Translations under genes and position numbers: made by a program
In this document: piece after piece, positions 1 through 5,157 of the stretch
Layout: every line of letters starts with the position of its first letter
Numbering within the stretch: position 1 is the first letter of the stretch
Assembly (NCBI GenBank): GCA_012274205.1
Contig: JAAOZY010000358.1
Location: 1 to 7,040, forward strand
Direction of reading: 5' to 3'
DNA from: Betaproteobacteria bacterium
GTDB lineage: Bacteria > Pseudomonadota > Gammaproteobacteria > Burkholderiales > SG8-39
Length of the DNA: 7,040 nucleotides
Notes under the pieces: model-generated
Told to the model about the DNA's origin: nothing
Seen by the model: the letters and a program-made list of their open reading frames with translations, nothing else
Databases searched by the model: none

Positions 1-287
1 CGCATCTGCACCAGCGCCTCGTGCGTGCCGGTGACGCGCTCCCCCAGCGCCTCTATCTTCCCGCCGCTGGCCTTGACGCCATACAGGCGCGCCTTGATCA
101 CGCGCGTGTCATTGAACACCAGCACATCGCCCGGCTGCAGCAACTGCGGCAGTTCGGCGAAGCGCCGGTCGGACAGCGTTTCTCCCGAGAGCCGCAGCAG
201 GCGGCTGGCCGCGCGCTCGGGCGCGGGAAATTGCGCGATCAGATCAGGCGGCAGCGCGTAGTCGAAATCGTCTAGAGTGAGCGGCAT
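1..287 (-). CDS. queA: S-adenosylmethionine:tRNA ribosyltransferase-isomerase QueA, 5' portion (runs off the left edge)
   Basis: QueA transfers and isomerises the ribosyl part of S-adenosylmethionine onto 7-aminomethyl-7-deazaguanine in tRNA, making epoxyqueuosine in the queuosine pathway in the cytoplasm. Only the first 95 residues are present; the rest lies left of position 1. The N-terminus starts MPLTLDDFDYALPPDLIAQ and continues with an SRLL element near residues 28-31, a PGDVLVFNDTRVIKARLYG block at 52-70 and a following SGGKIEAL strand, all typical QueA N-terminal features. The ATG at 287-285 is chosen because the family's LxDFDYxLP start lies right after it. The ribosome binding site is weak (GAGACGG about 7 nt upstream). 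It is divergent from the tRNA-Leu gene, with about 77 nt between them. Usual length is about 340-350 residues, so roughly a quarter is visible. Confidence 0.93.
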   Translation of the reverse strand, partial: MPLTLDDFDYALPPDLIAQFPAPERAASRLLRLSGETLSDRRFAELPQLLQPGDVLVFNDTRVIKARLYGVKASGGKIEALGERVTGTHEALVQM

Positions 288-303
288 TACGGGGCCGTCT
301 CGG

Positions 304-332
304 TTGAGGCGAGGCGCCAATTAGAGCATAAT
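304..332 (+). promoter_or_regulatory. Sigma-70 type promoter of the tRNA-Leu gene
   Basis: A -35 element TTGAGG (304-309) and a -10 element CATAAT (327-332, 5 of 6 matches to TATAAT) are separated by exactly 17 nt. Transcription would start near 339, about 25 nt before the mature tRNA. The stretch after the -10 is very GC/C-rich (TCGCCTCCC), the kind of discriminator found in stringently controlled stable-RNA promoters; that control is inference. The -10 sits in a palindrome ATTA-N5-TAAT (320-332), and on the other strand TCTAAT (325-320) could serve as the -10 for queA, although no good -35 is seen in that direction. Confidence 0.6.
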
Positions 333-344
333 TCGCCTCCCTTG

Positions 345-360
345 CGCCCCGTTCGGGGCG
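345..360. repeat. Small GC-rich hairpin just before the tRNA gene
   Basis: CGCCCC (345-350) and GGGGCG (355-360) form a perfect 6-bp stem with a 4-nt loop GTTC, five bases upstream of the tRNA 5' end. It would lie in the tRNA precursor leader on the plus strand, or at the far upstream end of any queA leader. There is no U-tract, so it is not an intrinsic terminator. Its function is unknown. Confidence 0.4.
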
Positions 361-364
361 AGCG

Positions 365-451
365 GCCGGGATGGCGGAATTGGTAGACGCACGGGACTCA
401 AAATCCCGCGACTTTACGGTCATGGGGGTTCGATTCCCCCTCCCGGCACCA
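365..451 (+). tRNA. tRNA-Leu (anticodon CAA), CCA encoded
   Basis: The acceptor stem GCCGGGA (365-371) pairs with TCCCGGC (441-447), followed by discriminator A and genome-encoded CCA. The anticodon stem CGGGA/TCCCG encloses the 7-nt loop CTCAAAA, giving anticodon CAA, which reads the UUG leucine codon. The D-arm region contains GGTAGACGCA as usual for leucine tRNAs. A long variable arm follows the anticodon arm, marking a class II tRNA. The T-arm is GGGGG-TTCGATT-CCCCC. Total length is 87 nt with CCA. No obvious second copy of the tRNA 3' end (attachment-site repeat) is seen elsewhere in the window. Confidence 0.97.
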
Positions 452-460
452 GCAGCGCGC

Positions 461-496
461 CAAAGAAAAAGGCCCAAGCTGCTTGCGCGTTGGGCC
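461..496 (-). terminator. Intrinsic terminator, leftward
   Basis: On the minus strand GGCCCAA and TTGGGCC form a perfect 7-bp stem (496-490 with 477-471), extendable to 9 bp with one bulged base by pairing GC with GC. It is followed at once by TTTTTCTTTG (470-461). This is a canonical Rho-independent terminator for leftward transcription. On the plus strand the same hairpin is followed by AAATCG, so it should not stop tRNA-Leu transcripts efficiently. No leftward protein gene begins between here and queA or within the next 2 kb, so this terminator needs another transcript, and the candidate small RNA directly upstream supplies one. Confidence 0.7.
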
Positions 497-538
497 AAAT
501 CGTTCAAAGGGGAGGAGGAGACAAGTAACTTTGAACGT
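461..538 (-). ncRNA. Candidate small RNA with an anti-Shine-Dalgarno loop
   Basis: Read leftward from about 538, the transcript would begin at a perfect 9-bp stem, CGTTCAAAG (537-529) with CTTTGAACG (509-501). The 19-nt loop (528-510) contains the C-rich run TCTCCTCCTCCC, complementary to strong Shine-Dalgarno sequences. A 4-nt spacer leads into the intrinsic terminator at 496-461. Total length would be about 78 nt. A -10-like GACAAT (550-545) and an FNR-type box (585-572) lie upstream at promoter spacing. Hairpins with exposed CCUCC loops are known in several proteobacterial small RNAs, and from memory a betaproteobacterial toxic small RNA family shares this feature; membership is not tested here. 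On the plus strand the region is only a purine-rich run, GGGGAGGAGGAG, with no well-placed start codon after it. The structure is seen in the sequence; expression and role are inferred. Confidence 0.5.
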
Positions 539-544
539 GATTTC

Positions 545-585
545 ATTGTCCACTTGCATCCAAAGTGGCATTTGACAAATATCAT
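545..585 (-). promoter_or_regulatory. FNR/DNR-type box and -10 element, leftward promoter candidate
   Basis: TTGAC-AAAT-ATCAT (572-585) matches the FNR-family consensus TTGAT-N4-ATCAA at 8 of 10 informative positions. On the minus strand a -10-like GACAAT lies at 550-545. If transcription starts at 538 or 537, the box centre (between 578 and 579) is at -40.5 or -41.5, the usual place for a class II FNR-family activation site. No good -35 is present for this -10, as expected of an activator-dependent promoter. On the plus strand the same bases hold TTGACA (572-577) and TATCAT (580-585), so binding could also block a rightward start, though no well-spaced rightward promoter is apparent. An inverted repeat CCACTT/AAGTGG (550-555, 563-568) lies between box and -10. 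Confidence 0.45.
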
Positions 586-590
586 AGAAG

Positions 591-650
591 GCGCAGGTTC
601 AATGCCTGTTTGAGCCAACTCCTTGGGCGATCCGAGACCCTGCGCAGGAG
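591..650 (+). promoter_or_regulatory. Leader inverted repeat next to the ribosome binding site of the monooxygenase gene
   Basis: GCGCAGG (591-597) and CCTGCGC (639-645) are perfect 7-bp complements flanking 41 nt. The right arm touches the Shine-Dalgarno sequence CAGGAG (645-650), which is 7 nt before the ATG at 658. CCTG at 605-608 offers a competing partner for either CAGG. If the transcript starts upstream of 591, folding could hinder ribosome access. The repeat is short enough to be chance in such GC-rich DNA. Confidence 0.25.
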
Positions 651-657
651 ACCCGCA

Positions 658-3000
658 ATGAAAGTGGACATCATCGGCGGCGGGCCCGCCGGGCTGTATT
701 TCTCGGTGCTGGCGAAAAAAAGCCTGCCGCAGGCGCAGGTCAGCGTGAGCGAGCGCAACCGCGCCGACGACACCTTCGGTTTCGGCATCGTGCTCTCCGA
801 CGAAACCCTCAACAATCTGCGCGCGGCCGATGAGCCGTCCTATCGCGACATCGCGGCGAGCTTCGCCTACTGGGACGATATCCATACGCATTATCGCGGG
901 CAGGTGCTGCGCTCCTCGGGCCATGGGTTTTCCGGCATCAAGCGGCTCACGCTGCTGCAGATCCTGCAGCGCCGCGCCGCGGCGCTGGGCGTCAGCATCC
1001 GCTACGAGACCGAGGACCCCGGGCTGGCCGCGCATGGCGATGCCGACCTGATCGTGGCCGCCGACGGCATCAACAGCCGGATACGCGAAAGCCTGGCGCA
1101 GCAGTTCCGGCCCGAAGTCGATCTGCGCAGCAACAAGTTCGTCTGGCTGGGGGCGCGCATGCGCCTGCCCGGATTCACCTACAGCTTTCGCGAGGACGCC
1201 TGCGGCATCTGGAACCTGCACGCGTACATGTACGCCGAAGGCGAATGCACGCTGGTGGTGGAAACCACCGACGCCGCCTTCCGCAAATCCGGTTTGCAGA
1301 TCGAGGATGAAAGCGCGACGGCCGCGTATGTGGAACGGCTGTTTGCCGAGGAACTGCGCGGGGCGAAGGTGCTCACCAACCGCTCGCACTGGCGCAATTT
1401 TCCCACCATTTCATGCGCGCGCTGGCACCACGACAATGTGGTGCTGCTGGGCGATGCGGCGCACACCGCGCATTTCACCATCGGCTCGGGCACCAAGCTC
1501 GCGCTGGAGGACGCGATCGCGCTGCACGCGGCGCTGATGCAGCACACGCATGCGCCGCGCGCCGCCCTGCCCGCCTATGAAGCGGCGCGGCGCGAGGAGG
1601 CGGAGCGGATCCAGCATTCGGCGAACGTCAGCCTGGTGTTCTTCGAGAACGTGCGCCGCTTCTGGCACATGGACCCGGTGCAGTTCAACTTCGCCCTGAT
1701 GAGCCGCTCCAAGCAGATCACCTATGACAATCTGCGCCTGCGCGACCCCGGCTTCATCGCCGCGGTCGATCGCTGGTGGGCGGGCGCGGTCGCGGCCGCC
1801 GGGCGCGTCGCGCTGCCGCCGGATTTTGCCGCGCCGCCGCCGATGTTCGCGCCGTTTGCGCTGCGCGCCATGCGCCTCGCCAACCGCGTGGTGGTCTCGC
1901 CCATGTGCCAGTACGCCGCGCTCGAGGGGACGCCGAACGACTGGCATCTGGTGCATTACGGCGCGCGCGCCCTCGGCGGCGCGGGCCTGCTGTACACGGA
2001 AATGACCTGCGTCGCGCCCGAGGCGCGCATCACGCCAGGCTGCGCCGGGCTCTACGCTCCGGAGCACGCACAGTGGTGGACGCGTATCGTCGACTTCGCC
2101 CACCGCCACAGCCAGGCCAGGGTGTGCCTGCAGCTCGGCCATGCGGGCCGCAAGGGATCGACGCAGCGCATGTGGGAGGACATGGACCACCCGCTGCCGC
2201 GCGACAACTGGCCGATCCTTGCGGCCTCGCCGCTGCCCTATTATCCGGACAGCCAGCGGCCGCGGCAGATGAACCGCGCCGACATGGAACGCGTGCGCGA
2301 GCAATTCATGGCCGCGGCGCGCATGGGCCAGGACTGCGGCTTCGACATGCTCGAACTGCACATGGCCCACGGCTACCTGCTGGCGGGCTTCATCTCGCCG
2401 GTGACCAACCGGCGCACGGACGAATACGGCGGCTCCCTGGAAAACCGTCTGCGCTTCCCGCTGGAAGTGTTCGACGCGGTGCGCGCCGTCTGGCCGCAGG
2501 ACAGGCCGATGGCAGTGCGCATCTCCGCCACCGACTGGATCGCGGGAGGGCTGTCAGGCGGCGATTCCGTGGACATTGCCCGGGCCTTCAGCGCGCACGG
2601 CTGCGACCTGATCGACGTGTCCACCGGCCAGACCGACCCGGCGTCGCGCCCGGTCTACGGGCGCATGTACCAGACCGTATTCTCGGAGCAAATCCGCAAC
2701 GAGGCGGGCATCGCCACTATCGCCGTGGGCGCCATTACCAGCGCCGACCAGGTGAACACCATCGTCGCCTCGGGGCGCGCCGACCTGTGCGCGATGGCGC
2801 GCCCGCATCTTGCCGATCCGAATTTCACCCTGCGTGCCGCGGCCGAATATGCGGCCATGGGCTACGCGATCGAGGGCGTGTCCTGGCCCAGGCAATACCT
2901 GCCGGGGCGGCAGCAGCTGGAAACGCTGGCGCGCCGCGCGCGCGCCGACGCCGCGCAGAAGCAGGCGGAACCGCGCCGCGCGCCGCAACTGCGGAGCTGA
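658..3000 (+). CDS. Bifunctional aryl-CoA FAD monooxygenase / old-yellow-enzyme reductase (salicylyl-CoA 5-hydroxylase or 2-aminobenzoyl-CoA monooxygenase/reductase type)
   Basis: A 780-residue fusion. Residues 1 to about 375 are a PHBH-type FAD monooxygenase: dinucleotide motif GGGPAG at 7-12, DG motif ADGINSRIR at 135-143 and the second FAD motif GDAAHT at 265-270, followed by GSGTK. Residues about 395-760 are an old-yellow-enzyme flavin reductase of the YqjM type: SPMCQY at 414-419, HAGRKG at 495-500, catalytic-pair histidines H568 and H571, and YGGSLENR at 590-597. There is no CxxC iron-sulfur motif of the dienoyl-CoA reductase branch. In characterised fusions the first half hydroxylates an aromatic CoA thioester (2-aminobenzoyl-CoA, or salicylyl-CoA in related hydroxylases) using O2 and NAD(P)H, and the second half reduces the ring product. 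The ATG at 658 is preferred to an in-frame upstream ATG at 565, because CAGGAG lies 7 nt before it and the FAD motif begins at once. No aryl-CoA ligase is adjacent, so the substrate is uncertain. Confidence 0.9.
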   Translation: MKVDIIGGGPAGLYFSVLAKKSLPQAQVSVSERNRADDTFGFGIVLSDETLNNLRAADEPSYRDIAASFAYWDDIHTHYRGQVLRSSGHGFSGIKRLTLLQILQRRAAALGVSIRYETEDPGLAAHGDADLIVAADGINSRIRESLAQQFRPEVDLRSNKFVWLGARMRLPGFTYSFREDACGIWNLHAYMYAEGECTLVVETTDAAFRKSGLQIEDESATAAYVERLFAEELRGAKVLTNRSHWRNFPTISCARWHHDNVVLLGDAAHTAHFTIGSGTKLALEDAIALHAALMQHTHAPRAALPAYEAARREEAERIQHSANVSLVFFENVRRFWHMDPVQFNFALMSRSKQITYDNLRLRDPGFIAAVDRWWAGAVAAAGRVALPPDFAAPPPMFAPFALRAMRLANRVVVSPMCQYAALEGTPNDWHLVHYGARALGGAGLLYTEMTCVAPEARITPGCAGLYAPEHAQWWTRIVDFAHRHSQARVCLQLGHAGRKGSTQRMWEDMDHPLPRDNWPILAASPLPYYPDSQRPRQMNRADMERVREQFMAAARMGQDCGFDMLELHMAHGYLLAGFISPVTNRRTDEYGGSLENRLRFPLEVFDAVRAVWPQDRPMAVRISATDWIAGGLSGGDSVDIARAFSAHGCDLIDVSTGQTDPASRPVYGRMYQTVFSEQIRNEAGIATIAVGAITSADQVNTIVASGRADLCAMARPHLADPNFTLRAAAEYAAMGYAIEGVSWPRQYLPGRQQLETLARRARADAAQKQAEPRRAPQLRS

Positions 3001-3054
3001 GCGCGACCGGGCCGCAGCCGGCGGGAAAGCGCGGCAAATTCACTGCGCGTGCCG

Positions 3055-3063
3055 TGGGATAAT
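3055..3063 (+). promoter_or_regulatory. Extended -10 promoter upstream of the Ldh2-family gene
   Basis: TGG-GATAAT (3055-3063) fits an extended -10 element (TGn-TATAAT, 5 of 6 in the hexamer). No clear -35 is seen 16-18 nt upstream, which extended -10 promoters can tolerate. A start near 3070 would give a leader of about 32 nt. It suggests the Ldh2 gene can be transcribed separately from the monooxygenase gene 101 nt upstream, and no terminator hairpin with a U-tract separates them. Confidence 0.4.
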
Positions 3064-3101
3064 GCCGCGCGAAACCGACCCCACAAACGTACGGAGAACG
3101 C

Positions 3102-4184
3102 ATGGCTGACATACATTTTATCCGCGCCGAGCCGCTCGGAGCGGCGATACGCGAACTGGTGCGCGGATTCGGCTCGGAAGAGCGCGAAGTCGGGCTGGTG
3201 AGCGACAACCTGATCGAAGCCAATCTCACCGGCCATGATTCGCACGGCATCGGCATGCTGCCGCGCTATTCCGAGGCCTGGCTCGACGGCGGGCTGAAGG
3301 CGAATGCGCACATCCAGACGCTGATGGACGGCGGGGCGCTGCTGCGCGTCGACGGCCAGCGCGGATTCGGCCAGGTAATCGGCCGCGAGGCGATGACGCT
3401 CGCGATCGAGCGCGCGAAAGAATTCGGCAGCTGCATCATGGCCCTGGGAAATTCGCACCACCTTTGCCGCATCGGCGCCTGGGCCGAGATGGCGGTGGCC
3501 GAGGGCTTTGTCTCGATCCACTTCGTCAACGTCATCTCGCGCCCCATCGTCGCGCCCTTCGGCGGCCGCGACGCGCGCTTCGGCACCAACCCGTTCACCG
3601 TCGGCATTCCGGTTGCGGGGCGCGAGCCGATTCTGCTCGACTTCGCCACCAGCGTGATCGCGCAGGGCAAGGCGCGCGTCGCCCACAACAAGCGCGAAAA
3701 GCTGCCGCTCGGGCGCGTCATCGACGATCAGGGCAATGACAGTGACAATCCCGGCTACGCCGTGGTCGAACCGCTGGGGGCGATTCTCGCGTTCGGCGAG
3801 CACAAGGGCTACGGCATGGCGGTCGCGTGCGAGCTGCTCGGCGGCGCGCTCGCGGCGGGGCTCGCCTGTACCGGGCCGGCCACGGGCGAGAAGCGCGTGC
3901 TGAACGGCATGCTCAGCATCATCCTGGATCCGAAGGCGATCGCCGACCTGGCCACGTTCGAGCGCGAGACCCGCGCGTTTCTCGATTGGGTGACTGCTTC
4001 GCCGGCGCGCGCAGGCTTCGACAAGGTGCGCCTCGCGGGCGAACCCGAGCGCGAATGGCGCGCCAAACGCCTGGCCGAAGGCATACCGGTGGACGCGAAC
4101 AGCTGGAATGAAATTCTCGCCGCGGCAGCGCGACTGAAAGTCGATCCCGCGAAAATCAACCGCCTGGCCGGGATAAAGTCCTGA
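3102..4184 (+). CDS. Malate/L-lactate dehydrogenase (Ldh2) family NAD(P)-dependent oxidoreductase
   Basis: A 360-residue protein of normal length for the family, which contains NAD(P)H-dependent dehydrogenases and reductases for 2-hydroxy acids and cyclic imino acids (malate, L-lactate, ureidoglycolate, 2,3-diketogulonate, piperideine-2-carboxylate). Diagnostic blocks are GHDSHGI at 44-50, with H48 at the expected catalytic position, GNSHHLCRIGAWAEM at 116-130, FGTNPFTVGIP at 160-170, LLDFATS at 178-184 and FGEHKGYGMA at 231-240. No signal peptide or membrane segment is visible, so it should be cytoplasmic. The ATG at 3102 follows GGAGA (3093-3097) by 4 nt. It lies 101 nt behind the aryl-CoA monooxygenase on the same strand and may act on a 2-hydroxy or 2-keto acid in the same metabolism, but the sequence does not fix the substrate. 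Confidence 0.9.
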   Translation: MADIHFIRAEPLGAAIRELVRGFGSEEREVGLVSDNLIEANLTGHDSHGIGMLPRYSEAWLDGGLKANAHIQTLMDGGALLRVDGQRGFGQVIGREAMTLAIERAKEFGSCIMALGNSHHLCRIGAWAEMAVAEGFVSIHFVNVISRPIVAPFGGRDARFGTNPFTVGIPVAGREPILLDFATSVIAQGKARVAHNKREKLPLGRVIDDQGNDSDNPGYAVVEPLGAILAFGEHKGYGMAVACELLGGALAAGLACTGPATGEKRVLNGMLSIILDPKAIADLATFERETRAFLDWVTASPARAGFDKVRLAGEPEREWRAKRLAEGIPVDANSWNEILAAAARLKVDPAKINRLAGIKS

Positions 4185-4377
4185 GGGCCGGACCGCGGCT
4201 GGCTTGCTGCGCGGCACAGGAGTAAGCTGTAGGCTGGCCTCCCGGGCCATAGCGCTGTTCCAACAGTAGGCCGCCGTGTCGTGCTATCCAATTGCCAGCA
4301 CCAATCCCGTAGCCACACCGCGCTGCGGTGTCCTTTGGCTGCGGCAGGCGCCGCACGCCGAGGGCTAGGGAGACTAA
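4185..4377. other. 193-bp intergenic region with hairpins before the Crp/Fnr gene
   Basis: No open reading frame of note. Three inverted repeats are visible: TGGCC/GGCCA (4235-4239, 4245-4249); ACACCGC/GCGGTGT (4315-4321, 4325-4331) with a 3-nt loop and CCTTT after it; and TGCGGC/GCCGCA (4340-4345, 4350-4355) with a 4-nt loop. The second could be a weak terminator for the Ldh2 transcript or an operator, and the third would lie in the regulator's leader about 12 nt before its Shine-Dalgarno AGGGAG (4367-4372). No convincing -35/-10 pair was found; TATCCA at 4285-4290 preceded by TGC is a poor extended -10 candidate. Confidence 0.45.
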
Positions 4378-5079
4378 ATGGGCGTGCATAGCGAGTCCTT
4401 CGGCGCGCTGAATTTTCTGCGCAGCTTGCCGCAGTTTCGCGGTCTCGGGCCGGCCGAGCTCGATGCGATAGGCGCCGCAACCACGGAGCGGCGCGTCGCC
4501 GCGGGCGCGGCATTGTTCCATCGCGGCGATCCCTGTGAGGGCATGTACCTCATTGTGCTGGGCAGGATAAAACTCGCATTGCTGGCTTCGGCGGGCGCGG
4601 AAAAAGTGATCGAGATCCTCGGCCCGGGGCAGAGTTTCGGCGAGGCCGTCATGTTCATCGACAGGCCGCATAACCTGTACGCGGAGGCGCTCGCGGATTC
4701 CCTGCTGCTGCATATCAGCAAACAGGTGATCTTCGAAACCGTCGAAACGAACCCGGCGTTCGCGCGGCGCATGCTGAACGAGTTGTCGCAGCGCCAGTGC
4801 CGGCTGGTCGCCGATATCGAAGCCTATACCCTGAAGAACGCGACCAATCGCGTCACCGGCTATCTCTTGGCGGCGCTGGAGGACCACGAACCCGCACCGG
4901 GGCAGCCCGCCGATGTGCTGCTCGCGGCGAGCAAGAGCGTGCTCGCTTCCAGGCTCAACATCACGCGCGAACATTTCTCGCGCATCCTGCACGAGTTGTC
5001 GCAGGCCGGGCTGATCCGTGTCAGCGGCCGCAATATCCACATCCTCGACCGGGCCGGCCTGCGCGAACACGCCAGCTGA
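4378..5079 (+). CDS. Crp/Fnr-family transcriptional regulator, DNR-like
   Basis: A 233-residue regulator. Residues about 14-125 form the cyclic-nucleotide-binding-type beta-roll (ALFHRGDPCEGMYLIVLGRI near 45-64, FGEAVMFIDRP at 87-97), then comes the dimerisation helix, and residues about 150-228 hold the winged helix-turn-helix (SKSVLASRLNITREHFSRIL). The recognition helix carries E198-x-x-S201-R202, the FNR signature for TTGAT half sites. Only two cysteines occur (C53, C141), so the FNR 4Fe-4S ligand set is absent. From memory of family sequences, blocks such as EKVIEILGPGQSFGEAVMF, SLKNAT-like TLKNATNRV and ILDRAGL resemble Pseudomonas DNR, a heme-dependent nitric-oxide sensor; that signal is inference. 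AGGGAG lies 5 nt before the ATG. The gene ends 78 nt before trxC. Matching boxes lie at 572-585 and 5126-5139. Confidence 0.9.
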   Translation: MGVHSESFGALNFLRSLPQFRGLGPAELDAIGAATTERRVAAGAALFHRGDPCEGMYLIVLGRIKLALLASAGAEKVIEILGPGQSFGEAVMFIDRPHNLYAEALADSLLLHISKQVIFETVETNPAFARRMLNELSQRQCRLVADIEAYTLKNATNRVTGYLLAALEDHEPAPGQPADVLLAASKSVLASRLNITREHFSRILHELSQAGLIRVSGRNIHILDRAGLREHAS

Positions 5080-5083
5080 GGAA

Positions 5084-5117
5084 AAATCGCGCCTGCGTAC
5101 TGGAATTCTCGCGATTT
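5084..5117. repeat. 8-bp inverted repeat between the regulator and trxC
   Basis: AAATCGCG (5084-5091) and CGCGATTT (5110-5117) are perfect complements separated by 18 nt. The repeat starts 5 nt after the regulator's stop codon. It is followed by GACCTTATTT, not a clean U-tract, so it is at best a weak terminator for the regulator. It could equally be an operator upstream of trxC. Confidence 0.4.
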
Positions 5118-5125
5118 GACCTTAT

Positions 5126-5139
5126 TTGCAGCACATCAA
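5126..5139. promoter_or_regulatory. FNR/DNR-type box upstream of trxC
   Basis: TTGCA-GCAC-ATCAA has a perfect right half site and three of five matches in the left half, so 8 of 10 against TTGAT-N4-ATCAA, with the exact TTG-N8-CAA spacing. Its centre is about 25 nt before the trxC ATG. That is too close for class II activation of a trxC start upstream of the gene, so repression, or a role in an unseen arrangement, is more likely. It lies directly downstream of the FNR-like regulator gene. Confidence 0.35.
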
Positions 5140-5157
5140 GCTGCCCGGGGATGCCGC

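Noticed and set aside
365..451. tRNA-Leu as an island attachment site
   Set aside because: No repeat of the tRNA 3' end, integrase or mobile gene is found in the window, and the downstream genes have the same GC-rich character.
531..573. Short leader peptide starting TTG or GTG after the GGAGGAG run
   Set aside because: The purine run is 13 or more nt from the possible starts, there is no ATG, and the 12-14 codon frame shows no regulatory codon run.
572..603. TTGACA as the -35 of an ordinary sigma-70 promoter for the monooxygenase gene
   Set aside because: No acceptable -10 lies 16-18 nt downstream; the nearest, TTCAAT at 598-603, is at 20 nt spacing. The bases are better explained as part of the FNR-type box.
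565..657. 31-residue N-terminal extension of the monooxygenase from the in-frame ATG at 565
   Set aside because: It has no ribosome binding site, overlaps the FNR-type box, is out of character for the family, and the ATG at 658 has a well-spaced CAGGAG.
244..1389. Long minus-strand open frame opposite the tRNA and monooxygenase N-terminus
   Set aside because: It runs antisense to the tRNA and a clear enzyme, has no recognisable domain, and long antisense frames are expected in GC-rich genes.
2862..4250. Long minus-strand open frame opposite the Ldh2 gene
   Set aside because: It is a shadow of a high-GC coding region with arginine/alanine-rich composition and no family motifs.
4291..4305. 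ATTG-N7-CAAT resembling an FNR box upstream of the Crp/Fnr gene
   Set aside because: The spacing is TTG-N7-CAA, one base short of the N8 needed by FNR-family dimers, and the flanking half-site bases do not match.
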